A stretch of DNA of 64,000 nucleotides from Eukaryota sp. TZLM1-RC (GCA_040285825.1 JAUPSS010000009.1:62001-126000); one strand, 5' to 3'; positions 11,563 to 22,105 are shown, numbered from the stretch's first letter. A program made the numbers and translations. Notes: generated from the sequence alone by a model not told the origin.

Positions 11563-12767
11563 TTTCTTCAGCAAATTTGGGTGGTATTGGATTTACTAAA
11601 TCTTCAATTTTGTGTCAATCAGCATTCTTGGGTGGTGGCAAAAATTTTATTTATGAATTTTCTCGTAGATTTCCTGATGATTCTCATCTGTTAGTTCCCA
11701 ATTGCAGTCCTTATTTGTATGAGTTATCTTGTGAACTTGAAAAATTGCCGCCACAAATTTGGACCAAATGTTTTCCTCAATCGATTCAAGAAATTCCAAA
11801 CCGATCTCTTTTTAATTTACAGTTTTGCTGTAAAAAGCTTCAACAAAAATTGTCAAAAATCTTTGAAAGCTTGGATTTTGATGTTAGACTTGGCTTGGCC
11901 AAGAAAAAGAATCCCGCTTTTGCAAATCTTTTACAAGATATGTGTGACAGTACTTCTTCTGCCTTAGTAACAACAATTCCACAAGTTTATGGTACTCTCT
12001 TATCCGATTCTGCTTGGACTCTGAATATGGGATTTTGTTCCTTTATCTGGCCTGATAATTTACCTCATAATTTAATTTGTAAATGTTCTCGAGAAATTAC
12101 AACTACTCATTTGTTAAATTGTAAACATTTTATTACTTTTAGAAGCAAGGTTCATGATGCTGTAAGAGACCAGTTATATTGTATGTGTAAATCTCATAGA
12201 ATTGAATCCTTCTTGGAACCTCTGTTGTCAAATCTGTTTGATGCTGAAGATGATTTTCATAGGAATAATAGAGGTGATGTTATATTACCTGGATTAGATG
12301 GAAGTTTCATTTTATTGGATGTAATGTCTGTTGATCCTTGTAATGCCTCAAATGAAAGGCTTGTTAATTCTGAAATTCATAATCCTCTTTCAAATGCTGA
12401 AAATTTCAAACTCAAAAAATACAATGAACCTTTGTCCAAATTGGCCAGTCTACAGCATGCAAAATACAATTTGTATCCATTTGTATTTTCCCTTTTTGGT
12501 TCACTTGCACCAACTGCTTTACGTTTTTTGGATGATTTTGAATTGATTGTAAAGAGAAGAACTGGGAGAAATTTCAACAGATTGTTTTGGCAAAATAGAA
12601 TTGTGTTTTCTATTTTTAAGGGGATGTTGAAGATGGTTTCTGATGCTTTGCTGTCTCTTGGTTCTCACTATGAGAGAGTTGCATCTAGTGTTTTTGTTTT
12701 GGGAGAGATGGATTTTTTAGATGTTGATTTATAGGTTTTGAATAAAATTAAAATTAAATAAAAAAAA
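11563..12767 (+). mobile_element. LINE C, 5'-truncated, intact C-terminal half
   Basis: A third LINE family lacking the RT but keeping the whole region downstream of it. Its short 3' tail (GGTTTTGAATAAAATTAAAA) runs into the reverse-oriented 3' end of LINE B at about 12768, giving a tail-to-tail pair. Confidence 0.85.
11577..12734 (+). CDS. LINE C zinc-motif/endonuclease C-terminal ORF
   Basis: An uninterrupted 385-codon frame covers the post-RT part of the LINE protein. The first residues (GGIGFTKSS) align with the region just after the RT thumb in LINE A and B. CKCSREITTTHLLNC near residue 165 is the zinc motif (C-X1-C-X7-H-X3-C). RGD-X13-D near residue 225 matches the spacing of the RLE catalytic PD...D core, with G in place of P. 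A conserved C-terminal module (FSLFGSLAPTALRFLDDF, RTGRNFNR) is shared by all three families. The upstream RT is missing, so the ORF cannot transpose alone. Stop is TAG. A near-identical 3' fragment lies at 31.9-32.3 kb, so the family is young. Confidence 0.8.
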   Translation: MGGIGFTKSSILCQSAFLGGGKNFIYEFSRRFPDDSHLLVPNCSPYLYELSCELEKLPPQIWTKCFPQSIQEIPNRSLFNLQFCCKKLQQKLSKIFESLDFDVRLGLAKKKNPAFANLLQDMCDSTSSALVTTIPQVYGTLLSDSAWTLNMGFCSFIWPDNLPHNLICKCSREITTTHLLNCKHFITFRSKVHDAVRDQLYCMCKSHRIESFLEPLLSNLFDAEDDFHRNNRGDVILPGLDGSFILLDVMSVDPCNASNERLVNSEIHNPLSNAENFKLKKYNEPLSKLASLQHAKYNLYPFVFSLFGSLAPTALRFLDDFELIVKRRTGRNFNRLFWQNRIVFSIFKGMLKMVSDALLSLGSHYERVASSVFVLGEMDFLDVDL

Positions 12768-14320
12768 CTAATGGGACGAATATCATTGAGCCATGATTTC
12801 CTCTACAAAATCTTGATCTGCTTGCTGTCTAGCTAAAGCTTCTCTTATACGATTGAACAACCAAGGTAATCTATTAATAATGGCAAATTGAATTCGAGAA
12901 CGCCTTAAAAAAATATCAAATCTTTTCATTGTTTTTTCTTAAACCATTTTTTGGAAGTCATTCAAAAAAGTTTCTGCTTCAACTGATAATCTTCCGCTTA
13001 TCGAAAATGGGAAAGCAATAAAAACTAGCTGTGTATTTCTATCAGCGTTAGCCTCTTCAATATCTTTATCATATTTTCTATTTTTTTCTTTTGCTTTAAA
13101 ATCAAGAGCACTCACAGGATTAAGTTTTCTTCTGTGAACCAGAGTATCATTTGCAACATTACATAAGACAAAGTGAACAACAGCTTCAGAGTTATCAATC
13201 CAATCACAGTATACATCACCTCTGTCATCAGAACCAAAATTATTCAGAGAAAGTGTTTCCTTCAGCAGAGGCTCTTTGATACACGATATTCTTGCAGTTT
13301 GTGCCATATTGAAAACAGTGTCTGTAACAGCATCATGTTATGAAAAACGATAAGTTATCAATTTAGAACAATTCAGAGCATGGCGCAAAGTGAGTTGATG
13401 TGAATTCGAACAAATACATTTTTCTCTTGATAATAATTGATTAACGGGGATATTCAAATATAATCTCATTTTTGTTACAAATGTTTCATTAGTGGAACAC
13501 AATCCAAATCTTCGTGGTACAATGGTTACAAAAAGTGAAGAACTTGATGACTTATTTTCACAAACACCCTTTTCCAATAACAGAGAGTGAAGATCTTAAT
13601 TTAAAACAGCCGAGCTGCATATGTTATTATAAAGATCTTTGTCCTACATTCCAGTCAATCGTTTCTGTAATGTTCGAAGAGTGTACTTCAAATTTAAAAC
13701 ATTTTTTTCTGGAATATTGCCATTGAATGATTGGGGAAAACATCGACCCCATCTTTCTGCATCAATTTTTGAAATTTCTTCATTTAATGCAAAAACAGTG
13801 GAACTTTGCGTTGTCAACAATAAATCTTCCCAATCTGCAAATCTTTCAGAAAACTCAAAGATTGCATTTCTGCATCCACCAACAAAAGCACACGAGGTAA
13901 GAATAGAAGCCTTCGTCCACCCTGAACCCCCATAATGTGGACTAAGATAGGCATGAAGTTGGAACATTTTACATCCCAGTAATGGTGACAAAACTTTTGT
14001 GCGTAACTCATTAAACTTCTGAGCCAAAGGTCTAGTGACGAGAGGATTTGTAGATCGATATATATGATTAAAATTGGAACTAAAACACAGTCTTATAATG
14101 GTAAATTTGATATGTTTCTGTATATCTAATGTCATCATTCGGTCAATTTTATCGGAAATTGAGTTGAACTTTTCAAACAATTTTTTGGTGATTTCATCAT
14201 TATTTCCTAAAAACGAAGCCAAATGACAAATAGCATCAATTGAATATAATTTGGCTAGAAATTCAATACACTCAACTATTGTAGAAACTGGAGAATTCGA
14301 TAACAAAAAACGCAAATTCA
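12768..14320 (-). mobile_element. LINE B fragment, decayed, reverse orientation
   Basis: Three open stretches (12939-13307 endonuclease region, 13338-13577 zinc motif, 13644-14310 post-RT region) cover the C-terminal half of LINE B in changing frames. The 5' truncation is at about 14310; the extra N-terminal residues of the longest frame are unrelated sequence. In-frame stops and indels make it a pseudogene. Confidence 0.85.
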
Positions 14321-14812
14321 AAACAGTTTGCAAAATTGTAATGACCTTGATCCTCAATATATTGCAAGTACTGGAAGGTTCGTAAAGATGATGGCTTCTA
14401 GGATTTTTCCTTAACCCAAAGGAGAACATATTGGGTGCAGTTCATTGTTTTGAGAAATACAGATTTAACCATGAAATTATTTAATTTATTTTACAAGATT
14501 GACCAAAGGTGGGTATTGGAAAATTTAAAAACCGAGTGTTTAATCAAGAAATTCTTGCAAATTCAACAAATTTGAATCAATTGATGAACTATATCAATCA
14601 ACTTTTGCAAAAACGAAAAACAACTTTGACTTAATATCAAAATGAACTTGTTTAATACAACGAATTGTTTAACTGAGACTACAAAGCATCATTTCTATCA
14701 GTAATAGGAAAGTCTTAGCAAAAGACTTTCCCAAAAGAAACAAATTTGTTACTGGATTACAGATTCATTGTTGAAGTACATAAATTTATTTAATATTACA
14801 GTAAAGATAAAA
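14321..14812. other. Intergenic spacer with a perfect hairpin
   Basis: No gene is recognised. A stop-free stretch at about 14510-14632 (+) looks weakly coding but has no start or known motif. At 14707-14731 is a perfect 10-bp stem (GGAAAGTCTT / AAGACTTTCC) with a 5-nt loop, about 80 nt beyond the stop of the next gene on the minus strand. Confidence 0.5.
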
Positions 14813-15337
14813 CTAACGTAAAGTAGTCTTCCATTTCTTCTCCATGTAATCTCCACGTGCCTTGTCTTCTGCAATTTGGGCTTCCACATCGCGTTGTCTT
14901 TGAAGTTTGCGATAGGTAGCCAACTTTTTATTTTCTTCCAAGAGATACCTTAAATAATCCCTTCGTGATTCCTTAGGTTAAAATGAAGAGTAACATACTT
15001 CCTGTTCACGACGTATTTCTTCATTAAGTTGATCTTCTTCGACTTGGAGTTTTTCGATTTGGAGGTCTTCTTCTGCTATACGTGCTTCAATTTCGCGTTT
15101 TCTAGCAAGGTGATTATCAATGTATTGACGTTCTTCCGCTTGAAGTTGTACTTTTTCTTCAGCTGATGGAAACATAGAGCGGAGACGTTCAGACTCAAAA
15201 CTATTCCACTGAGCTCTAATGCGTTCCTCCCTCTCTTTTTCCTTTTGATATTCCAAATCAGCTCGCTGTACGTTGGCAGAAGAGGGTTGCTTTTTAGGTC
15301 GAGTGAGGATACTTTGGCGAACAGAAGAGAGTACCAT
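14813..15337 (-). CDS. Small charged coiled-coil protein, possibly flagellar RIB43A/TPH-like
   Basis: Two exons, 14999-15337 and 14813-14971, joined across a 27-nt intron (14972-14998; starts GTATGT, ends TTAACCTAAG). Splicing gives 165 residues ending in TAG; without splicing the frame stops five codons into the intron. Nearly all the protein is Glu/Arg/Lys/Gln-rich helix. The second exon has the motif EENKKLATYR followed by RQRD, reminiscent of RIB43A and trichohyalin-plectin-homology microtubule proteins of cilia. The resemblance is by eye only; it could be another coiled-coil protein. Divergent from SPT5 with about 114 bp between the starts. Confidence 0.75.
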
Positions 15338-15451
15338 GTTAAATAGAGAGTAAGGAAGAGTGTAGGGGATGTCAAGTACAAATCAGATTGCTTTAATTTA
15401 GCTTTTTTTGCCCCCAATCATCTACCAGCTTCATTACTATACTATATCTTA
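15338..15451. promoter_or_regulatory. Short bidirectional promoter region
   Basis: The 114 bp between the start codons of the coiled-coil gene (-) and SPT5 (+) must hold both upstream regions. No specific box could be assigned. Confidence 0.4.
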
Positions 15452-18091
15452 ATGCCTCCTAAAAAACGTGCACGAATTGACTATTCTAGTTTTATTGATG
15501 AAGAAGCAGATGTACAGGAAGACTCTGAAGAAGAGGAATTAGTTGCAGAAGAGGGTTATGTTTCCCCAACCGACACAAATGCTGCTGAAGCACAATACTA
15601 TCAACCTCGTACCCGTCTTTCAGAAGAATACTTTGAAGAGATGGCTGCACGATATGAACAACAGAACAGAGAACAGCCATCCAGCCAAGTCGTGTATCCT
15701 GAAGAGGAGTACGCTACTCCTCGTGCATTTGGAAAACGTCCTCCTAGAGACACTGACCCCAAACTCTGGCTTGTTCGAGTTCGTCCTGGTCAAGAACACA
15801 TGGCAGCGATGCAAATCATCCAGCGTCACTTCAACATTGCTGCCGACCCCACGCAACCAGGACCTATCTGCTCTGCTATATCTACTCCCTTTTCCAAAGG
15901 TTTTATTTACATTGAGGCTTACCAATCTTCACACATTCTCTCTGCAGTTAGAGATCTAAGATCTGTTTTGGCCGATAGTTACAATAACAAGCCAGTCCAA
16001 GTACCTCTTTCTGAAATGATGTCGGTCCTTCGACAACGAAAGGAACATGTAGATATACCTATCGGGGCCTTTGTACGTGTACTGCGGGGTGTCTATAAGA
16101 ACGATCTTGCCAGGATCCATGCTTGGGATGCTGGTTCTTCCAAGGCAGTATTGGAGCTTGTTCCAAGGTTTGTGTATGATAAAGAAAGTAGGAAACATCG
16201 TCTCACTTCACTTAATCGCCCTCCACCCAAGCTGTTTGATGCAGTGGAAGCCAGTCGCAACGGTCTCATCACAGACATCAAACATGATCCTTATACGGGT
16301 GAAGACTTTCAAGTTTGTATGGGCCAGCGCTTCAATTCTGCTGGTTTTCTGCTTAAAACTGTCAACCTCACAGCCTTCACCTTTGTCCCTAATGTCACCC
16401 CAGATCTTATTTTTCAAAATCCTCATTTCGGTGCTGCTTTGAAAGAGGTAAGTAAGACTGAAACTTCTGTGGCTGATGTTGAAGTAAATGATTTGGTTAG
16501 GGTGGTGAGGGGAGAACTTAAAGGGATTACAGGCACTGTATTATCACTTCCTAGAGAAGATATTGTTGTTGTTCTACCAAGACATGCTGATATTAAGGAT
16601 CCTGTTGAGTTTACGAAGGGGGACTTGGCCAAGGCTTTCGATATGGGTAATAAGGTGCGAATTCTTTCAGGTGATTTGAGTAATGAAACTGGTTTTGTTG
16701 TTGCTTTGGATGATAAAGATCCCACTAATGTTACAGTGATGACTGATGTGAATAGGACGGAGGTCAAGATTGCTACAAACCATCTCAAGTTAGAAAAAGC
16801 CATTTCCTTTGGTCAAACCACTGCTGGAAGGTATTTCGTTAGAGATGCAGTTCAAATTAATCCTACTACTGTTGGAATGATTGTCAATATTGATGCAGGG
16901 AAGCTTGTCTGTTTGCTTTCCACTGGTCTGGTGCAGACTTATGCAGTCGCTGATGTCCATCCCTTTAAATCACATGCCTCTGCCATGGATTCTTCCCAGC
17001 AACCTGTTAAGCCTGGTGACCATGTATCAATCCAAAGTGGAACTTACATGAACAAATCGGGAAGAGTATTGTGTATTTTCAGATCATGGTTGTTTATCGA
17101 TTGCCCTACAGTCACTGAAAACAGTGGAATCATTGTCATTGCGGCACGTAGTGTCAAAAATGTTACAACAGCAATAGGTGATGACCTCCCATCTGGTGCT
17201 CCCCCTCCCCCATCTCCTCTTGTTTCAATGTCCCCTATACAGCCTACACGGGGAATAGGACAGAAGAGGTCCATGCAAAGGACTGCCAGAGGTGTCAAAA
17301 CCGAGCAGTCACTTAAAGGGAAGCAAATCAAAGTTGTTAAGGGTCAGTTTAGGGGGTATAAGGGAACGGTACAGATGGCTACTGAGATGGAGATTACAGT
17401 GCAATTACCCGCGCTCAGGAAAAGCGTGCGTATTCCCAGAGAATATGTCAAACTTGAAGATGAAATTGCCCACGCTGGGCCCTCTTCTATAAGAATGAGA
17501 GCTTCTCCTATAGAAGCTCCGAAAACACCTATTACCCAACATGTCTACGTGGAACCAGAATCACTTCCTTCAATGGCACCCTCTCCTCAATTCCCTCCTA
17601 CACCAATGGGAGGAACCCCAATGGGAGGAACACCTTTGATTGGATATTCTCCTGCTCACCAACCTTATGTTCCTACCACACCCACCCCAGTTCACGTTCC
17701 TCCCACTCAACCCTCATTTGATTGGGTCCGTGAGGGCATATTTGTACAGCATGAGGGAAAAACCTGTGTTGTAAAGTCTGTGGATAAAGTTGAAGGTAAA
17801 TCTATACTGATTCCTATTGAAGAATCAAAAGATAGTAAGGAAGTGTTTTTGCATGAAGATCAAAGTTTCACTGCCTCTAATTCTGATCTCAGCAGGCTGT
17901 CACCTGAAAAAGGCCACGATGTTGTTATTGTGGAATCTAAGGAAGAGCCCGATTTGATTGGGTCTGCGGGAATTTTGAAAACTAGTTATGGTGAGGATGT
18001 GGTTATTATGCTTGGTGGTCCATCAGATTTGAAAATTGTTAATATTGCAGATACTGCAAGGATATACAAGCCCTTTTTCAAGAAGGAGTAA
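15452..18091 (+). CDS. SPT5: Transcription elongation factor SPT5 (DSIF large subunit)
   Basis: 879 residues. SPT5 pairs with SPT4 as DSIF on elongating RNA polymerase II, controlling pausing and processivity. Visible order: basic then acidic N-terminus (1-40), NGN domain at about 103-195 (starts KLWLVRVRPGQE), then KOW repeats: one just after NGN (GAFVRVLRGVYKNDLARI; VPRFVYD is the equivalent of the conserved VPRIDY), others near 345, 400, 525 and 625 (KQIKVVKGQFRGYKGTV), and a Pro/Thr/Gly-rich stretch (about 700-760, TPMGGTPMGGTP) like the phosphorylated CTR. A terminal KOW-like segment follows. No intron is needed. ATG at 15452 is the only reasonable start; ends TAA TAA. Length is a little below the family's 1000 or so residues. 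Confidence 0.96.
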   Translation: MPPKKRARIDYSSFIDEEADVQEDSEEEELVAEEGYVSPTDTNAAEAQYYQPRTRLSEEYFEEMAARYEQQNREQPSSQVVYPEEEYATPRAFGKRPPRDTDPKLWLVRVRPGQEHMAAMQIIQRHFNIAADPTQPGPICSAISTPFSKGFIYIEAYQSSHILSAVRDLRSVLADSYNNKPVQVPLSEMMSVLRQRKEHVDIPIGAFVRVLRGVYKNDLARIHAWDAGSSKAVLELVPRFVYDKESRKHRLTSLNRPPPKLFDAVEASRNGLITDIKHDPYTGEDFQVCMGQRFNSAGFLLKTVNLTAFTFVPNVTPDLIFQNPHFGAALKEVSKTETSVADVEVNDLVRVVRGELKGITGTVLSLPREDIVVVLPRHADIKDPVEFTKGDLAKAFDMGNKVRILSGDLSNETGFVVALDDKDPTNVTVMTDVNRTEVKIATNHLKLEKAISFGQTTAGRYFVRDAVQINPTTVGMIVNIDAGKLVCLLSTGLVQTYAVADVHPFKSHASAMDSSQQPVKPGDHVSIQSGTYMNKSGRVLCIFRSWLFIDCPTVTENSGIIVIAARSVKNVTTAIGDDLPSGAPPPPSPLVSMSPIQPTRGIGQKRSMQRTARGVKTEQSLKGKQIKVVKGQFRGYKGTVQMATEMEITVQLPALRKSVRIPREYVKLEDEIAHAGPSSIRMRASPIEAPKTPITQHVYVEPESLPSMAPSPQFPPTPMGGTPMGGTPLIGYSPAHQPYVPTTPTPVHVPPTQPSFDWVREGIFVQHEGKTCVVKSVDKVEGKSILIPIEESKDSKEVFLHEDQSFTASNSDLSRLSPEKGHDVVIVESKEEPDLIGSAGILKTSYGEDVVIMLGGPSDLKIVNIADTARIYKPFFKKE

Positions 18092-18479
18092 TAAATTTTT
18101 ACATTTATTTTCTTAATGTTTATACAACAAGATCAACTTGTTGACGTAGTCACATTTTGGGTTGCAGAAACAATCTGCTACTTTATGAAGATAATACATT
18201 AATGATATTCAACAACAATTGTTTTGACTATTCAACCACTCAACACTAATAAACATGTAGAAAAGTCACCAAGTGACTTCATCAAACCCACTAATTTTTT
18301 CATCTATAATATTTTTCCACAAAGAACACAGTAATTTTCTGTATATAGTCAAATTGATGATCATTCAGTTCATATTCTCACAAATTTAGTAAAAGGAAAA
18401 AATATTAAACAAGAAACCGAATAAAACTTGAAGAAATCATTCTGAAGCAAACAACTGAAAAAAACAACTTCCAATACAC
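18092..18479. other. Spacer between SPT5 and the Fanzor relic
   Basis: No gene seen. A small hairpin lies at 18263-18279 (AAGTCAC / GTGACTT, 3-nt loop), about 170 nt past the SPT5 stop; it may belong to the 3' region of SPT5 or to the end of the Fanzor element. Confidence 0.4.
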
Positions 18480-19800
18480 CACTCAAGAAATGCAGTCAGG
18501 AAATTAATTTAAGTCGTGAAGCTCTTAACCGAAACAAAGCGTCACATACTTTTGATTGTCATATTCTCACAGATGGAATAGGTACAAGTGTTTCAACTTC
18601 AAAGGTCTGATGAAGTCACTTGGAGTCAACTTCAAAGAAAAGATTTAGTTAAGCTAGGGCTTGATGGGGTTGCTTTAAAGACTGGGGCGCAGTATACCAT
18701 TGAGATCAAAAGTTGTGGGAGGAATTGTCCCTAATGAATAAGACCTCATGAGACTGGCTGCTTTTAAGTTTCAACACAGATTTCAAATTCAAAAATTGAC
18801 TTACAAAAGGCAAATTAAGAAAAATTAAAATAGACTATCTCAATTAGAATTGGAAACGATAGAAAGTAAAAAGAAATTGAAGTCAAAATACGATTGGTTT
18901 GTAAATTCATATACAAAAGGACGTCGTAAAAAAGAATCTAAAACGCAAAAGCATACATTCCAGCAGGAAGAAGAACTGAAGAGATACGTCTTTACAGTCA
19001 ATGGTGAAGAAAAAACAGTCAAAGATTTGCGAGATGAACTTTCTCAATACTCTGCTAAAACACTAGATTTGGATAAATTTACAGAATATGTGAGAATGAA
19101 AATGCTTCACGATTTACGTTTACTCCCGATTTATCGAAATAACCAGATGTTTAAAAATCACGGATTTTTACGGTATATCAATAAGTAACGTAGTGAAAGG
19201 ATATTCCCTACGGCAGAATTTACTGAATCTGCACTCCCATAACGATGCTAATACAGATAATGTGGTAATTGCGTTTGGGGATTGGAATTCCAGAAGAAAT
19301 CGTAAAGGAACAATAGCTTCTATAAGAGGTGGAAATTTGAGAAAAATGTTACGTAGTACTGGATTTAAAGTAAATCTGGTGGAGGAATATAGAACTAGTG
19401 CCAGATGTGCGATATGTGTATTCAACAATAGAAAAGGTATCACAAAATGTGATTTAAAAGTACCTGATCCAAACGCTTATATAAGAATGAAAAGCAATAT
19501 CCGAAGATTGAAAAAAGAAATCAAAACGAATGAAGAAGTGGATTCATTAAGTTAGAATGAGAGGAAAAAAGTATCAGGAAAAACAGAAGAATTTGGACAA
19601 AATTAAACCAACTGACAAAAACAACAACTTGAAAATGTTAAAAAGGATGCGAAATTGGTTCCCTGTCATGGATTGTTACACTGTCAAAACAATGAATGTG
19701 GAATCTACTGGAACAGAGATACCAATAGGGCAATTAATATCTACAACATTATTTATTCAAGGCACGGAGGACATCAATAATCGTCGACCAATGATGTTGA
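18480..19800 (+). pseudogene. Decayed Fanzor (eukaryotic TnpB-like RNA-guided nuclease)
   Basis: Pieces of a Fanzor/TnpB protein appear in order across several frames: HILTDGIGTSVSTSK near 18560 (matches the family's ...TDG.s.s.. segment); KDLVKLGLDG near 18640 (remnant of the first catalytic motif, normally DPG); a Lys-rich helical stretch (18850-19188); RYINK-stop-RSER at 19170-19200, where the family has a QRSE-type motif, so the TAA is best read as a former CAA; VVIAFGDWNSRRNRKG, then LVEEYRTSARCAIC (second catalytic Glu region and first zinc Cys pair, 19263-19418); and, in a shifted frame at about 19677-19760, LLHCQNNECG and WNRDTNRAINI (second Cys pair and the last catalytic Asp). Fanzors are transposon-borne RNA-guided endonucleases. 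At least one stop and two frame changes mean this copy is dead. Confidence 0.82.
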
Positions 19801-19929
19801 AGAGAGGTAAGTCTGGATAATGGTTTTATACTTTGAAAGTAAAATTTTTCCATGTAAATTCATTTTATTGAAAAAAAATCATTTTGTTTAAAATAATGTA
19901 ATAATGACTAGCCCCACGAATGTTGCTAA

Positions 19930-20361
19930 TCACGACAAAACACTGTACCCCACTCCTGTTACTGAAGCGATTTTAAGCAAATGGATAGGTGTCTCCCTTT
20001 CAATTCCTTCGAAATCATTTCTCAAAGCCTTTAATGCTGTGATTTCTCTGTGTATCTCAGTGGAGGTACGATATCCAAAAATTTGACCAACATGTGCCAA
20101 ACCTGCAGCTGGCCCAAGTCCGAAGGTGAAGTATAGAAGAACAGCAAAGAGCGCTGGTAGTAGCCATATTGATGATTGTCCGAACATCAGCATGGAACCT
20201 GATATAATGCTTGAAAATCCTCCGATAAAATAGACCATTCTATCAATTGTCACCTCGTTTCGTAGCTTTTTGATTGTATGTGAGTAGTGTGGATGAGGTG
20301 CACGTTCTACTTCTCGAATGTCACTTACTGCTCTGTTGGATAGCTGGAAATCCGTTGGCAT
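19930..20361 (-). CDS. Small membrane protein of unknown function
   Basis: 143 residues from ATG at 20361. The N-terminal half is soluble and charged (DIREVERAPHPHYSHTIKKLRNE). Two hydrophobic segments follow (about 45-60, FIGGFSSIISGSMLMFG, and 67-90, LLPALFAVLLYFTFGLGPAAGL), then an amphipathic helix (STEIHREITALKALRNDF). I do not recognise the family. The frame ends in TGA; if read through, it stays open for another 14 mostly hydrophobic codons to TAA. It is the only host-type ORF here that would end in TGA. Divergent from the metallophosphoesterase gene, about 100 bp apart. Confidence 0.65.
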   Translation of the reverse strand: MPTDFQLSNRAVSDIREVERAPHPHYSHTIKKLRNEVTIDRMVYFIGGFSSIISGSMLMFGQSSIWLLPALFAVLLYFTFGLGPAAGLAHVGQIFGYRTSTEIHREITALKALRNDFEGIERETPIHLLKIASVTGVGYSVLS

Positions 20362-20461
20362 CAATGTGTGTTTTGAACACAGTACTAAGCTTATTTTTCA
20401 GGTATCAGTATATCTATATCTTCATCAAATTGATTACCACTTTCTTAGTTGAAGTCCACAC
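20362..20461. promoter_or_regulatory. Bidirectional intergenic region
   Basis: 100 bp between two divergent start codons; A/T-rich with no box that can be named safely. Confidence 0.35.
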
Positions 20462-21710
20462 ATGGACACTGTTGAATCCCGATCACTGTTGAACAAAATT
20501 CTGTGTTTTGTAGGTATTGTGACAATAGTGACAACACCTTTTATGTACATACATTCCCGGACTGTCAGATCGTTGAGACCACTTCTCAAACGTGATGAAC
20601 GTTATGTTAAGAAGTTTCAAATGTTACGTAATGGTTCTTTGATCTCCTCTTCTTTACTGTTTGTTTGCATATTTATAGGACGTTTCTCAACAATTTTTTG
20701 TCCTGGACGACTATCGTTCATATTGTTCTCAATATGTGAGTTACTAACAGGTTTTTCTTACTTTTTGGTTATTTCATTGGTTGTAACACACCCACTCAGT
20801 TTGTTTTCTGAACGTTTCAAGCAAACGTCCTTCTTTATTGCAGTATCAATAGCTATTGTTATTGCAGGCATTTCCTTCGAAAACCATCGCAATTTTGACA
20901 TTACAAAGGTGCAGCAACCAACTGATATTATCAAGAGTCAACCACATCATCTTAAAGGACTTAAGTTTGCTGTTATAAGTGATATTCACATTACTGGAAG
21001 CTTTATGAATCAAAAGAATCTAGACAAAATTGCCCAATCAATCAAGAACCTCAACAGTGATTACTGCTTCATTGTAGGTGACATTATTGATATACCACAC
21101 GCAGATATTCAATTTGAGGCACTCAATTTAGATCTTTCTGTTTTAGCGAACGTCACAAGGCATCAGACAATAGCAGTTTTAGGTATGGCATTTCCTAGTT
21201 TAACTTCAGGCAACCATGACCTCTGGACTTCAGCTTCAATGGTCACGAATATACTGAGATCATCAGGTTACAAGGTATTGCTCTCTGAAGGTTTAGTGTT
21301 AGAACCTGGTTTCTATGTTGCTGGACTTCGAGACTATGGTTTGAATCCTATTCCTGATCTTTTGGATGATATAAAATCTGTGTTGAAGGATTATCCTAAA
21401 GACAAGCTTCCCATCCTCCTCATACACCAACCATTGCAAAGTGCTATGTACCTGGTGAATGAACTCACAAAAGGTACTGGAGCAGTAACATTTTCTGGAC
21501 ATCTTCATTCTGGACAATTGTTACCGTTACAATTCTTGATAAGGTTGGCATTTCCACTTTTTTATGGGCAGTACAGAATTGGTATGTCTGAATGCATATT
21601 AACTAAGCACAGGAGAGAATCATTTGTATGTTAGTTCAGGTATTGGCGCCAGTTCAACACCATTTAGGTGGTTTTCAAGACCAGAAATTGTGGAATTTGA
21701 ATTCGTCTAA
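20462..21710 (+). CDS. Membrane-anchored metallophosphoesterase, TMPPE/YaeI-like
   Basis: Three exons: 20462-21182, 21210-21581, 21613-21710, giving 396 residues. The introns are 27 nt (21183-21209, GTATGG...TTTAACTTCAG) and 31 nt (21582-21612, GTATGT...CACAG). The first is a multiple of three and stop-free, so an unspliced reading inserts nine residues into the catalytic motif; splicing restores AVLGNHDLW. The second restores the conserved end ENHLYVSSGIG and RWFSRPEI. About four N-terminal transmembrane segments (10-140) precede the calcineurin-like domain: SDIHITG, VGDIID, GNHD, LLIHQP and SGHLHSGQ supply the metal ligands. Substrate is unknown; relatives act on phospholipids or nucleotides at membranes. 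Confidence 0.92.
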
Positions 21711-21819
21711 GACACAATAAAAATAAAAACACAATTGATGAATGATTAAAGTATTAATGAACAAAAATGCTTTTTTCCTCTGTTAGTTGTTAGTTTTCAG
21801 CCAAAATTGATAAATATAA

Positions 21820-22105
21820 AGCAAAATTGTTATCCTTGAATGCAGAATCGCATACTCATCATGTCCTCTGTCCATTTGCAGTTTTCCTTCATGGCACGCT
21901 TGGACCTCTTGCTTTATCTTTTCTGGATAATTTTGTTGAAATTGTGAGACAACGTACTGGAAGAGTTTTTGGCAAAACAGAATTGTATATTCAATTTTCA
22001 AAGCTGCTGTTCCCTTATTATCTTCAGCTGTGTTATCCCTTGGACGCTTTTATGAAAGAAAAACTTCCAGTCAATTCTTCTTGGCTGATTTGGGCCATGA
22101 AAACA
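21820..22105 (+). mobile_element. LINE C-like 3' fragment
   Basis: An 80-codon piece (FAVFLHGTLGPLALSFLDNF, then QRTGRVFG) matches the conserved C-terminal module of LINE C. It is diverged and truncated at both ends. Confidence 0.75.

Noticed and set aside
16168-16191. Possible 24-nt intron in SPT5 (GTTTGTG...AGTAG)
   Set aside because: It encodes VPRFVYD, the conserved VPRIDY position of SPT5, so it is exon.
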